Source: a virus
IMG/VR virus record: IMGVR_UViG_3300037264_000469
Coordinates: 1 to 56,092 of that record
Strand: one strand, 5' to 3'
DNA length: 56,092 nt
Positions 17,023 through 24,654 of the stretch are shown in pieces. How positions within the stretch are numbered: position 1 is the first letter of the stretch; each line of letters opens with the position of its first letter. The notes below the pieces were generated by a model, which ran no database searches, had not been told where the DNA came from, and saw only the letters and a list, made by a program, of their open reading frames with translations. Position numbers and translations under genes: made by a program.

Positions 17023-17267
17023 TATTTAGAAAGTGTCTTTCTTACCATTTTTTTTATAACTTTCTTTAATTCATTAATTTCTTTAGGGATAGGAGGTTGA
17101 TCTGCTGTTCCTTGTCCTTCGGCGGGAGGAGCAGGTGCTCCAATGGATTCTTCTTGACGTGGATGCAATTGAAATTTACCAACTTCTTTTATATTCATTG
17201 TATCTAGGACTTCGCAGATACATTTTCTAACAAGTTGCTCTAAAATTTGATTTTTTACGTTAGACAT
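17022..17267 (-). CDS. Small protein with similar amphipathic N-terminus, 81 aa
   Basis: The protein has an N-terminal helix (KNQILEQLVRKCICEVLDTM), a Gly/Pro/Ala-rich middle (GAPAPPAEGQGTADQPPIP) and a basic C-terminal helix (INELKKVIKKMVRKTLSK). The helix-linker-helix layout and the Leu-Val-Arg-Lys pattern near the start recall the adjacent 187-residue protein, whose ATG overlaps this stop codon. The function is unknown. A linker or scaffold joining two partners during tail or head completion would fit. It starts 10 bases after the tail tube gene ends. Confidence 0.6.
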   Translation of the reverse strand: MSNVKNQILEQLVRKCICEVLDTMNIKEVGKFQLHPRQEESIGAPAPPAEGQGTADQPPIPKEINELKKVIKKMVRKTLSK

Positions 17268-17277
17268 ATAAATAATA

Positions 17278-17769
17278 TTAGTATTGAAGAATTGCGTAGT
17301 CGTAGCTTAAAGTAAGATTGATTGTTACAGGATCTCCGCTATCTGTCCAATTTAACTCGCCACCATCGAAAGCTGTGGGAAATGCACCTTTCAGAGTCCA
17401 TTCTTCAACTTTATCTCCAACAGGACCAAGAACAGCAATGGTTACCTCTTTTTTGTAGAAATCCATATAACCATCGCGTCCGGTCACAGATTCATGACTT
17501 AAACGAAACCATTCAAATACAGATTGAGCAGCGGATGGTACGACCGGATCATAAAGTTCCAAGGAAATTGTTTCCCAAATGGTCTTGCCCTTAAAATACC
17601 ATTGTAAATTGATATAATCTATGGCCTTGCGCTCTTGGGTCCATTTTGGACGGTCGGTTTTTCTTATTAAAAAGCTTTGAATGCCATCAATATACATGAG
17701 AAAACGATTTTTTGTTTTCGGTTCCCACATTGTATAGAATGTTTCGTTATTGGTAAGTAGATCTGCCAT
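17278..17769 (-). CDS. Tail tube protein (T4 gp19-like)
   Basis: This is the subunit of the inner tail tube, stacked as hexameric rings inside the sheath. At 163 residues it equals the usual length of T4 gp19 (163). The pattern fits the family: an N-terminal RFLMYIDGIQSFLIRKTDRP (about 22-41), a WYFKGKTIWETISLELYDP segment (about 57-75), then SVFEWFRLSHES, AVLGPVGDKVEEWTLKGAFP and a C-terminal TINLTLSYDYAILQY beta strand. The gene lies at the head of the tail/baseplate run. The sheath gene, normally adjacent in T4-type phages, is about 13 kb upstream, with accessory genes in between. Confidence 0.88.
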   Translation of the reverse strand: MADLLTNNETFYTMWEPKTKNRFLMYIDGIQSFLIRKTDRPKWTQERKAIDYINLQWYFKGKTIWETISLELYDPVVPSAAQSVFEWFRLSHESVTGRDGYMDFYKKEVTIAVLGPVGDKVEEWTLKGAFPTAFDGGELNWTDSGDPVTINLTLSYDYAILQY

Positions 17770-17851
17770 AAGTTGTTGTTCTATAAGATGTTAAGAATAC
17801 ATTAAATTCTATATTAATATTATAATTTAGATATAAAGTATTCATCTGTAA

Positions 17852-17910
17852 TATAAATACTTCATTAACATAAAATAAATTGACATCTGATAATATTTCT
17901 ATAATATATA
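17852..17910 (+). promoter_or_regulatory. Promoter region of the 17936-19441 gene
   Basis: The 166-base gap between the tail tube start and the plus-strand nuclease-like gene holds TATAAATA at 17852-17859 (the T4 late-promoter core) and TTGACA at 17880-17885. The latter is followed by TATAAT at 17900 (14-base spacing) or TATATA at 17905 (19-base spacing). An AGAAGGA ribosome site precedes the ATG at 17936. The spacing is not ideal for either pair, so the active element is uncertain. Confidence 0.4.
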
Positions 17911-17935
17911 CCTATATAAGAAGGAAAAATATTTT

Positions 17936-19441
17936 ATGGGTAGACCAAAATTAAATCCGGATACGATTAAAAAGATTTGTCCTATGTGCAATCTTGAGTT
18001 TGAAGTTTCTTTTTACTTAAGAAATCGGCGCACATATTGTTCCAAAAAATGTTCTAACAATGATCCAGTCGTTATTAATAAAATGATTTCATCTCAATTT
18101 GATGTGTTTCAAAAAAAATATGGAATGCATCCTATGAAAACAGACAAAACAAAAGAAAACTTAAAAAAATCAGTAATGGAAAAGCATGGGGTAGATTGGA
18201 TTTCAAAAAAGGAAGGATGGTATGACAAAATTAAAGAAAATAATATAAAAAAACATGGACTTGAGAGTTTTAATAATAGAGAAAAATCAAAACAAACTTG
18301 TTTACAAAAATACGGAGTAGATAATCCATCAAAATACAAAGAAATTATGGATTCTATAAACCAAACAAAATTAACAATTCATTATAACTCTTTAAAAGAA
18401 TATTGCCAAAGTAATAATTTATTAGTTTTATTTGATAGATTAAATTATATCGGATATGAATATAAAAATAAATATCTATTTAAATGTACCAAATGTAATT
18501 ATGTATTTGAAGTACCTATTAATAATTCATTTGGACATTTGTACTGTGAAAAATGTGATCCAGACAAAAAATTAACATTAGAAAATTCTTTTTTTGATTT
18601 TCTTTCATCTTTGACACCACCTGTTTTGATAAAAAGACATGATAGAACGATTTTATATGGTAAAGAATTAGATTTTTATTTACCGGAGAAAAAAATAGCA
18701 TTTGAATTAAATGGATTATATTGGCATAGTGAAAATGGATTTGGATTAAGTAAACACTATCATTTAAATAAAACAAAAGGATGTATTGCTCATGGTATAC
18801 GATTAATTCATATTTTTGAAAATGAATGGAGAGATAATCCAGAACTTATAAAATCTGTAATAAAAACGATATTAAAATGTAATGTTGATAATATAATTTA
18901 TGCAAGGGAATGTATTATAAAGGAAGTATCTGCAAAGGAGAAAAATGAATTTTTAAACAAAAACCACTTGCAACAAGAAGATAAATCAACAATAAAAATA
19001 GGATTATATAATAACAACAATTTAGTTTCAATAATGACATTCAGAAAATCCAGATTTGATAATAAAATAGAATGGGAATTATCTAGATTTTGTAATTCTA
19101 TGGGTACAATAATTAGTGGTGGAGCTAGTAAATTATTAAAATATTTTATTAACACATATTCACCAAAATCAATTGTATCTTATAATGATAGAAGATATTT
19201 TTCAGGAGATTTATATCCAAAATTAGGATTCGAATTTGTATCTAACACTTCTCCATCTTATCATTATATTACACCGGATTATAAAAATACAATAAATAGA
19301 ATGAGTTTTCAAAAACATCTTTTAGAGAAAAAACTTTCGATTTTTGACGAAACTTTATCAGAATGGGAAAATATGAAAAATAATGGGTTTGATAGAATAT
19401 GGGATTGTGGATGTGGAAAGTGGGTATTGAAATGTAATTAA
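17936..19441 (+). CDS. Mobile-type protein: zinc ribbons + Vsr-like nuclease + GNAT-like domain
   Basis: Residues 1-40 form a zinc ribbon (CPMCNLEFEV, then YCSKKC). Residues about 60-145 hold short repeats of the KYG/KHG type (MEKHGVDWISKKEG, IKKHGLESFNN, LQKYGVDNPSKY), as found in DNA-contacting regions of phage homing endonucleases. A second zinc ribbon follows (CTKCNYVFEV, YCEKC). Next, residues about 215-300 look like a Vsr/PD-(D/E)XK-type nuclease (GKELDFYLPEKKIAFELNG, then YWHSE and RLIHIFENEW). The C-terminal 170 residues resemble a GNAT fold, Mom-like: VSIMTFRKSRF, GASKLLKYF and SYNDRRYFSGDLYPKLGFEF. The gene is alone on the plus strand, inserted between minus-strand genes, with 5 bases to its convergent neighbour. 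It is AT-rich and paralogous to the 28433-30244 gene. A homing-type function is likely. Confidence 0.75.
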   Translation: MGRPKLNPDTIKKICPMCNLEFEVSFYLRNRRTYCSKKCSNNDPVVINKMISSQFDVFQKKYGMHPMKTDKTKENLKKSVMEKHGVDWISKKEGWYDKIKENNIKKHGLESFNNREKSKQTCLQKYGVDNPSKYKEIMDSINQTKLTIHYNSLKEYCQSNNLLVLFDRLNYIGYEYKNKYLFKCTKCNYVFEVPINNSFGHLYCEKCDPDKKLTLENSFFDFLSSLTPPVLIKRHDRTILYGKELDFYLPEKKIAFELNGLYWHSENGFGLSKHYHLNKTKGCIAHGIRLIHIFENEWRDNPELIKSVIKTILKCNVDNIIYARECIIKEVSAKEKNEFLNKNHLQQEDKSTIKIGLYNNNNLVSIMTFRKSRFDNKIEWELSRFCNSMGTIISGGASKLLKYFINTYSPKSIVSYNDRRYFSGDLYPKLGFEFVSNTSPSYHYITPDYKNTINRMSFQKHLLEKKLSIFDETLSEWENMKNNGFDRIWDCGCGKWVLKCN

Positions 19442-19446
19442 AATTA

Positions 19447-22059
19447 TTATGCTGTTGTTTCAATAAATTGAAATGCTTTAATAGCACCTTTTAATGTTGG
19501 TTTTGCTTGGTAACATCTATGAGTATTAGTCACATACCAAGTTTTTCCTTTAACAATAGATTTCCATATTGCTGGTGTTTCTTCTCCATTTGGTCCGTGA
19601 TGCCAAACCGCTCCAGCATCCATAACAACCTTTCTTTCTTCATCGGTTAAAGGTTTTCTATTATCTTTAAGAGTATTCATTTTCGGAGACTCTACTAATA
19701 ACAATTCCTTCAAAGAAATTCTTTCTAATTGTCTCATTCTTCTTATTTGATCTTGATAATAATTGGGATCAGATTCTCCTTCTGTTGCCGCTGGGTTTGG
19801 TCCAACAGATGTAGGGTCAAATCCTTCTTTTTTAATGTTTTGTTTAACTGCTTCTACAGGTAATGTCTTTAATGGTTTATCATCTGCGAATGCCTCTTTT
19901 CCTTTTAAAGTCATTTTTGGCATCTCATTTAAATTTTCTTGTCTAGTTAAAATAGAAGGAAGTGGAGTTTTCATATGTAACGACAACATTGTATCGGATG
20001 AAATATCATCTCCAGTATGATGTATTAACATAGATGTATTTACATTATAATTATTCTTTAAATATTTATTGACTTCTGCTTTGTCTTCTTCTTCCGGACG
20101 TTCCCACCAAAAAACATAATTTGTAGATATTTTATGTCTCCATTTTTTATCGTCGTAACTATCATGAAAATGCTTATGATTTTTATTTAATTCAACATTT
20201 TTGATATTATAATGTGGTCCCATAGAACCAGCTAAAACATCATTATTTTGTACTGTATAAATTTGTGGGCTTTCTTTTAATATTTTACTGGAACTCTCAA
20301 AATCTACTGTCCATCGTCCAACACTTTTTGGATCATCTTCCGGTTTGCCTGCACCATATCCTTCTTCATAAAATCTTTTTAATGCTACATCATCCCCGAA
20401 TTCAAATTTTAATAATCGTACTAATTCGTCTGGAACGTCATCTATGTTTTGGGATTGCAATTTAGGATCATGTACTCCACCTAAACTAGCTACAGTAACG
20501 ATATTTTTTTTGACATCATATCTTCCACAATAATCTGCATTATATGTAGGCAAAATATATGTGTGCCAATATGCAGGACCTTCTCCTTTTGTTTTTATTT
20601 TTGTCAATGATTCCCCCCGACTCCATTTCCACAAATAATCTCCTTTATTATGACCAAAATCCATATAGACTCCTTCATTGACAGGTGCATTTATTAAACT
20701 AATTCTTTTTCTAATTTCATTATCAATTTTATTATAAAATTCTAGCTCATCTTCAAGTTGTTTTTCTATTGAAGGAGTTAAGTGTTGTTGTCCCTTACCT
20801 TTTATAAAATAACGATGACTTCTTCCTATTTTATCTCTAAGTGCTTTTAAGTTATCCAATGTAAGTTTATCCCATGGTATATTCGTAGTAGAAACATATG
20901 TGGGAGGTTGAGGATGTCTTGCTCTTAAATCTTTTTGGGTTACTTCATCTACTTTTTCTAATTGTCCCCAATCTCCAACTATATCTTGGTCAAAATAAAA
21001 TAAATCCAATATTTTATATGTTCTAAAGAATGGGTGGGATTTAATGTAATTATCTATTTCTGAATTATGATACCATTTAGTGTGTCTAGTGGCATCGGTT
21101 ACCATTACACTAACACCTTTAGGTTCAATAAATAATTGAAGAGGAAGCATATCTTTCATACTTCCCATATTAACCAAATTTTGCATAGCGGTATAATGAT
21201 ATGCTTTATCTCTATCCCAAATATAAATTTCCGATCCTAATAATATTGCGCCAACTTGAGTATGCCGCTCACAATCTTTTATTTCTCTTCGAGATGGATT
21301 TCTAAAAATCTCCACATAATTTTGTTCTCCTCTCATGTTGGTAGTAAAAGAACTATGAAATCTCTCATTTACAGATTTAGGGAGAGACAATTCTTTATCA
21401 TATGTTGCATTAACTGCATTTTTTAGTTTTTTCATTATACCTCTAGAACGAAGTATTTTGAATACTATATTTTCCAAACTTAACTCTCCCTTCAGATCTA
21501 ATCCATATTGACGATAAGCATCTATATATTCTTTAACTGACTTCATATAGTCTCGTTCACCAGTTGCAATTGCTTTTTCTATATAATCTTTTAATTGATT
21601 ATATTTTGATACAATTGCTACTCTATTTAGGGACAAATTTTTTTGTTGTGGTACTCTAATCCATTTATCTTTTGCAATAGAATAAATTCCGGTTACATGT
21701 GGTTTTGTATCGAAAATAGGTTGAATATTAATTTCAACTGGATGCCCGCTGATTTCTATATTATGTTCTTCATTCCATCGTGACGCGGCTGTTCTGGTTA
21801 CTTCTTTTGCAGTTTCCGGTGGCATTTGAAGTTGATTAAAATCAATCAATACATGAATATCTAAATCACTGTCGGGCGTCCAGTTGTAATTTGCCGCCGA
21901 TCCTATTAAATAAATATCCTTTATCGGCGCTTTAAATTCCGACTTTTCATAAAAATCTTTGGCAATTTTTAATAACCGGATCCTTACATTAGAGTCTAAT
22001 TTATTATCTTTCCATAATAATGGACATAGATTTTTATTATAAAGTCGTACTTTACTCAT
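19447..22059 (-). CDS. Multidomain protein with N-terminal nucleotidyltransferase, 870 aa
   Basis: The N-terminal 180 residues are a Pol-beta-type nucleotidyltransferase. IYLIGSAANYNWTPDSDLDI holds the Gly-Ser and Asp-X-Asp motifs, and HPVEINIQPI may supply the third acid. The substrate is unknown; nucleotidyl transfer to RNA, a protein or a small molecule are all possible. Downstream are several apparently separate modules. One around 240-345 contains IYIWDRDKAYHYTAM. One around 620-680 has KWRHKISTNYVFWWERPEEE, resembling a domain of the 28044-28421 gene. A C-terminal one at about 805-870 reads VWHHGPNGEETPAIWKS and KTWYVTNTHRCYQAKPT. RISLKELLLVESPK near 780-792 looks like a T4-type targeting/cleavage sequence inside the chain. 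A TATAAATA lies on the minus strand at 22086-22079. It could be an internal head polyprotein. Confidence 0.65.
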   Translation of the reverse strand: MSKVRLYNKNLCPLLWKDNKLDSNVRIRLLKIAKDFYEKSEFKAPIKDIYLIGSAANYNWTPDSDLDIHVLIDFNQLQMPPETAKEVTRTAASRWNEEHNIEISGHPVEINIQPIFDTKPHVTGIYSIAKDKWIRVPQQKNLSLNRVAIVSKYNQLKDYIEKAIATGERDYMKSVKEYIDAYRQYGLDLKGELSLENIVFKILRSRGIMKKLKNAVNATYDKELSLPKSVNERFHSSFTTNMRGEQNYVEIFRNPSRREIKDCERHTQVGAILLGSEIYIWDRDKAYHYTAMQNLVNMGSMKDMLPLQLFIEPKGVSVMVTDATRHTKWYHNSEIDNYIKSHPFFRTYKILDLFYFDQDIVGDWGQLEKVDEVTQKDLRARHPQPPTYVSTTNIPWDKLTLDNLKALRDKIGRSHRYFIKGKGQQHLTPSIEKQLEDELEFYNKIDNEIRKRISLINAPVNEGVYMDFGHNKGDYLWKWSRGESLTKIKTKGEGPAYWHTYILPTYNADYCGRYDVKKNIVTVASLGGVHDPKLQSQNIDDVPDELVRLLKFEFGDDVALKRFYEEGYGAGKPEDDPKSVGRWTVDFESSSKILKESPQIYTVQNNDVLAGSMGPHYNIKNVELNKNHKHFHDSYDDKKWRHKISTNYVFWWERPEEEDKAEVNKYLKNNYNVNTSMLIHHTGDDISSDTMLSLHMKTPLPSILTRQENLNEMPKMTLKGKEAFADDKPLKTLPVEAVKQNIKKEGFDPTSVGPNPAATEGESDPNYYQDQIRRMRQLERISLKELLLVESPKMNTLKDNRKPLTDEERKVVMDAGAVWHHGPNGEETPAIWKSIVKGKTWYVTNTHRCYQAKPTLKGAIKAFQFIETTA

Positions 22060-22099
22060 TTATTATATATAGTTTTTTATTTATATATTGTATAATTTT

Positions 22100-23830
22100 T
22101 TAGGGAGATTCGTTTTTCATAACACGAATTTGTTCTAATGCCTCAGCAAGTTGTTGTCTAATTTCTGCACATTCATCCGGAGGCATCTCGGTTAATTGAT
22201 ACGGTCCAATGTCCCACGCCTTATCAATACTTCGGGGAAGTCCATCCAAATCAACATTAAGCATCGGAGCAATTTCAACCCACGAAGTAAGATTTGTTCC
22301 TTTACCCAAGGCAACGACATCATTAGTTTGAAGATGAAAATCGTATGGTGGAGTGCGGGCGGCATATAAATTATAAAGAGGTAATTGACTAGAATTATGT
22401 TTGAATGGTGAAACGGCATTTAGTGCTTCCGCATTATTCCAAGGTCGATTACCCATATATCTAATTTTACTACTCGGTCCCGAAACTATATTATAATCAA
22501 ACATCCACTTGTCATAATCAATATTAGATGGTTGTAAATTTGTAGATGCTAAACTAACACCTGTAGCATCATCAAGATGATCATTACATCCAATTACAGC
22601 ATTATTTAAAAAATAACAATTCGTAATAGTATAAAAATCATTTGTACCTCTGGCTTTATCCGACTTGTAATGAAATGTATGTCCTATTGCTGACGACTTC
22701 CATATATGCCATAAATTATTAGCAATGAACAAATTAGTAATAATAACATTGGTATTATGTTTGTTTGGAGACCACCAAGCATCAAAAAGAAAAATGAACC
22801 CAGTCTCAGTTGGAACTTTTTCATTAATAAATAAATTATTATAAAGAAGAAAATTGCCATTAATTGGATTTGACATTTGTGCATAAGCTAAACTAGCATA
22901 ATAATTTTCTCCCGGCGAAAAATCAACAATAATATTATGATGAATGCGATAATTAGATCCCCACGTTTGAAAACAATCCGGATGCCCTCCATCGCCTGCC
23001 GCATCCCATCCGTCTATAATACAACGATAGATATCTGCACCCCCACCCCCAATTTGCATAGCATCATTTCCAACTTTTGTTATAATTGTATCATGAACAA
23101 TCAAATCATCAAATCTATTAGGTTGAATGCCCGATCCCCGATTGATGCCATCTCCCCAATGCTGTTCATGAATCCAACAATACCCAATTTCTGCTAATCG
23201 TGTATCGCCATTAATATGAATTCCATGTTTTTGACCTGTGGTTTGTTCTCCACAACGATATGTCATTGTCCATAAAATTTTATTCCCAGTCGTCGATCCT
23301 CGCATATATATTCCAGGCCCGGTCGGATTCTGAAGATGAATACCTATATTATTTGTAATTTGCCATAAATCGTGAACTGATGGGGGAACATTAAATAATG
23401 GATTAATTGCACCATTAATATGTATCCAACTATAATTACTAAAAGATACTGCTCTCAAATATACATGTCCTCTACGAATTGGATCGGTTGCGAGTTGGAT
23501 TGTTAATGGTGCATCACTAGTACCACCTTTATTAATTGTCAACGCTTCACTACCAAAATTACCAGCAGCCAATTCAATAACATCGCCGGGACGAATCTGA
23601 GTCCAAATAATATTACTAAACGCCTTCCATGGACTATCCCATGAAAGACCATTACCATTCTCACCTGTATACATAGGATCTATATGCCATGTGGTAGTAA
23701 AACAGGAAATAGGAAATAAAATAATTCCCGCAATTCCTATAATTAAAAATTTGTTAAATTTCCTGTTGAAACTTTTTATTAACTCTTTACAATTATCGAA
23801 AAGATAATAGACAATTTTTTTATTTTTCAT
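22100..23830 (-). CDS. Exported right-handed beta-helix protein, possible lipoprotein
   Basis: The N-terminus has a Lys/Arg-rich segment of about 29 residues, then the hydrophobic stretch FLIIGIAGIILFPISC and a Thr/Trp start of the mature part. This fits a signal peptide, with the Cys in a lipobox-like position (Pro at -3 is unusual). The body begins with DPMYTGENGNGLSWDSPWKA and RPGDVIELAAGNF, the classic opening of right-handed parallel beta-helix proteins (pectate-lyase/PL-like). It continues with repeated Asn/Ile/His turns, including DLIVHDTIITKVGNDAMQIG and RIHHNIIVDFSPGEN. The C-terminus is a short helix. Such folds bind or cleave polysaccharide, but no catalytic set can be assigned by eye. 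A signal peptide is unusual for a virion protein, so it probably acts in the envelope of the infected host. Confidence 0.7.
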   Translation of the reverse strand: MKNKKIVYYLFDNCKELIKSFNRKFNKFLIIGIAGIILFPISCFTTTWHIDPMYTGENGNGLSWDSPWKAFSNIIWTQIRPGDVIELAAGNFGSEALTINKGGTSDAPLTIQLATDPIRRGHVYLRAVSFSNYSWIHINGAINPLFNVPPSVHDLWQITNNIGIHLQNPTGPGIYMRGSTTGNKILWTMTYRCGEQTTGQKHGIHINGDTRLAEIGYCWIHEQHWGDGINRGSGIQPNRFDDLIVHDTIITKVGNDAMQIGGGGADIYRCIIDGWDAAGDGGHPDCFQTWGSNYRIHHNIIVDFSPGENYYASLAYAQMSNPINGNFLLYNNLFINEKVPTETGFIFLFDAWWSPNKHNTNVIITNLFIANNLWHIWKSSAIGHTFHYKSDKARGTNDFYTITNCYFLNNAVIGCNDHLDDATGVSLASTNLQPSNIDYDKWMFDYNIVSGPSSKIRYMGNRPWNNAEALNAVSPFKHNSSQLPLYNLYAARTPPYDFHLQTNDVVALGKGTNLTSWVEIAPMLNVDLDGLPRSIDKAWDIGPYQLTEMPPDECAEIRQQLAEALEQIRVMKNESP

Positions 23831-23881
23831 AATATTTTTATTTATTTTTGTTATTTTGTTTAAGTTATATAATGTAATGTT

Positions 23882-24520
23882 TTATCTCCATGTAGCAGTA
23901 GATACATTCGTGGATAACATTATATCATCCTCCGATTGAGGCAATTCTTCCTTAAATGTTTTTCGTTTCATTATTCGCCTTGCCACTTCAAATAATGAAG
24001 GATTTATTATATCTTGAAGTGCATCTATTGTTTTCCTATAATTCCTCGAATTATGCAATATACCAGTTCCACCTGAATTATTCCATTCAGCAATGTTTGT
24101 TGGGTGGTCATCTATCAAAATTCCTGTTTTAGATGCATATTTTTGTTTTAAGTGTCTGTCCTCAACAATTATTATATCTTCCTTATTTATTTGAGAGAGT
24201 TCTCTAATTAACCATTCTCGTTTACCCTCACTTATCTTGGCGTGCTGGTCTTTCCTTTCTTTACTGCCTGTACTGGATAAAATACGAGGATTCCTGAATA
24301 ATAACCTACAATCCTCGTATAATTCCTTCCCACCATGTATCCAATCTAAATTGGACCAAAATTCTTTTCCTTGGTTTAGAAATTTTTCAACTGCGAATGG
24401 TTTACCACGTTCTTCCTCTACTTCTTCAAAACTTTGTCCATCGGCTATCTTTTTATATCCATTGTTAAAATCAACTAAAACTCCGTCCATATCTAAAAAT
24501 ACGGTGTATTTTTCATTCAT
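23882..24520 (-). CDS. HAD-superfamily hydrolase, 5'(3')-deoxyribonucleotidase-like
   Basis: Motif I of the HAD fold is FLDMDGVLVDF (about 8-18), with both catalytic aspartates. Motif II is probably in RILSSTGSKE (about 74-83), motif III the Lys in the KREWLI region, and motif IV the double Asp of GILIDDHPTNI (about 132-142). This order and the phrase IDDHPTNIAEWNNSGGTGIL fit phage and bacterial 5'(3')-nucleotidases that dephosphorylate nucleoside monophosphates. It could adjust nucleotide pools or salvage host DNA. The last 40 residues (EVARRIMKRKTFKEELP) extend beyond the enzyme and carry another short basic amphipathic helix of the kind seen in neighbouring accessory proteins. Length 212. 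Confidence 0.82.
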   Translation of the reverse strand: MNEKYTVFLDMDGVLVDFNNGYKKIADGQSFEEVEEERGKPFAVEKFLNQGKEFWSNLDWIHGGKELYEDCRLLFRNPRILSSTGSKERKDQHAKISEGKREWLIRELSQINKEDIIIVEDRHLKQKYASKTGILIDDHPTNIAEWNNSGGTGILHNSRNYRKTIDALQDIINPSLFEVARRIMKRKTFKEELPQSEDDIMLSTNVSTATWR

Positions 24521-24554
24521 ATATGTATAAATACTTTATTCTCATTATAATATC

Positions 24555-24644
24555 TTGACAATATTCTATTATAGATTATACTCGAATTCGAGTATTAATC
24601 GAATAATAAATTAATAATTAATTCGATAATAATCGAATATTCGA
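24555..24644 (+). promoter_or_regulatory. Promoter with operator-like palindromes and TCGAAT repeats
   Basis: On the plus strand TTGACA (24555-24560) is followed after 16 bases by TATACT (24577-24582). A perfect 18-base palindrome, ATACTCGAATTCGAGTAT (24578-24595), overlaps this -10 region, and a second palindrome TCGAATATTCGA lies at 24633-24644. Further TCGAA/TTCGA cores occur near 24598, 24623, 24669 and 24693. The transcript would run antisense into the end of the 1104-residue gene. The same sequence lies upstream of the HAD gene on the other strand. Repressor binding or an origin-like function are possible. Confidence 0.45.
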
Positions 24645-24654
24645 ATTAATAATC

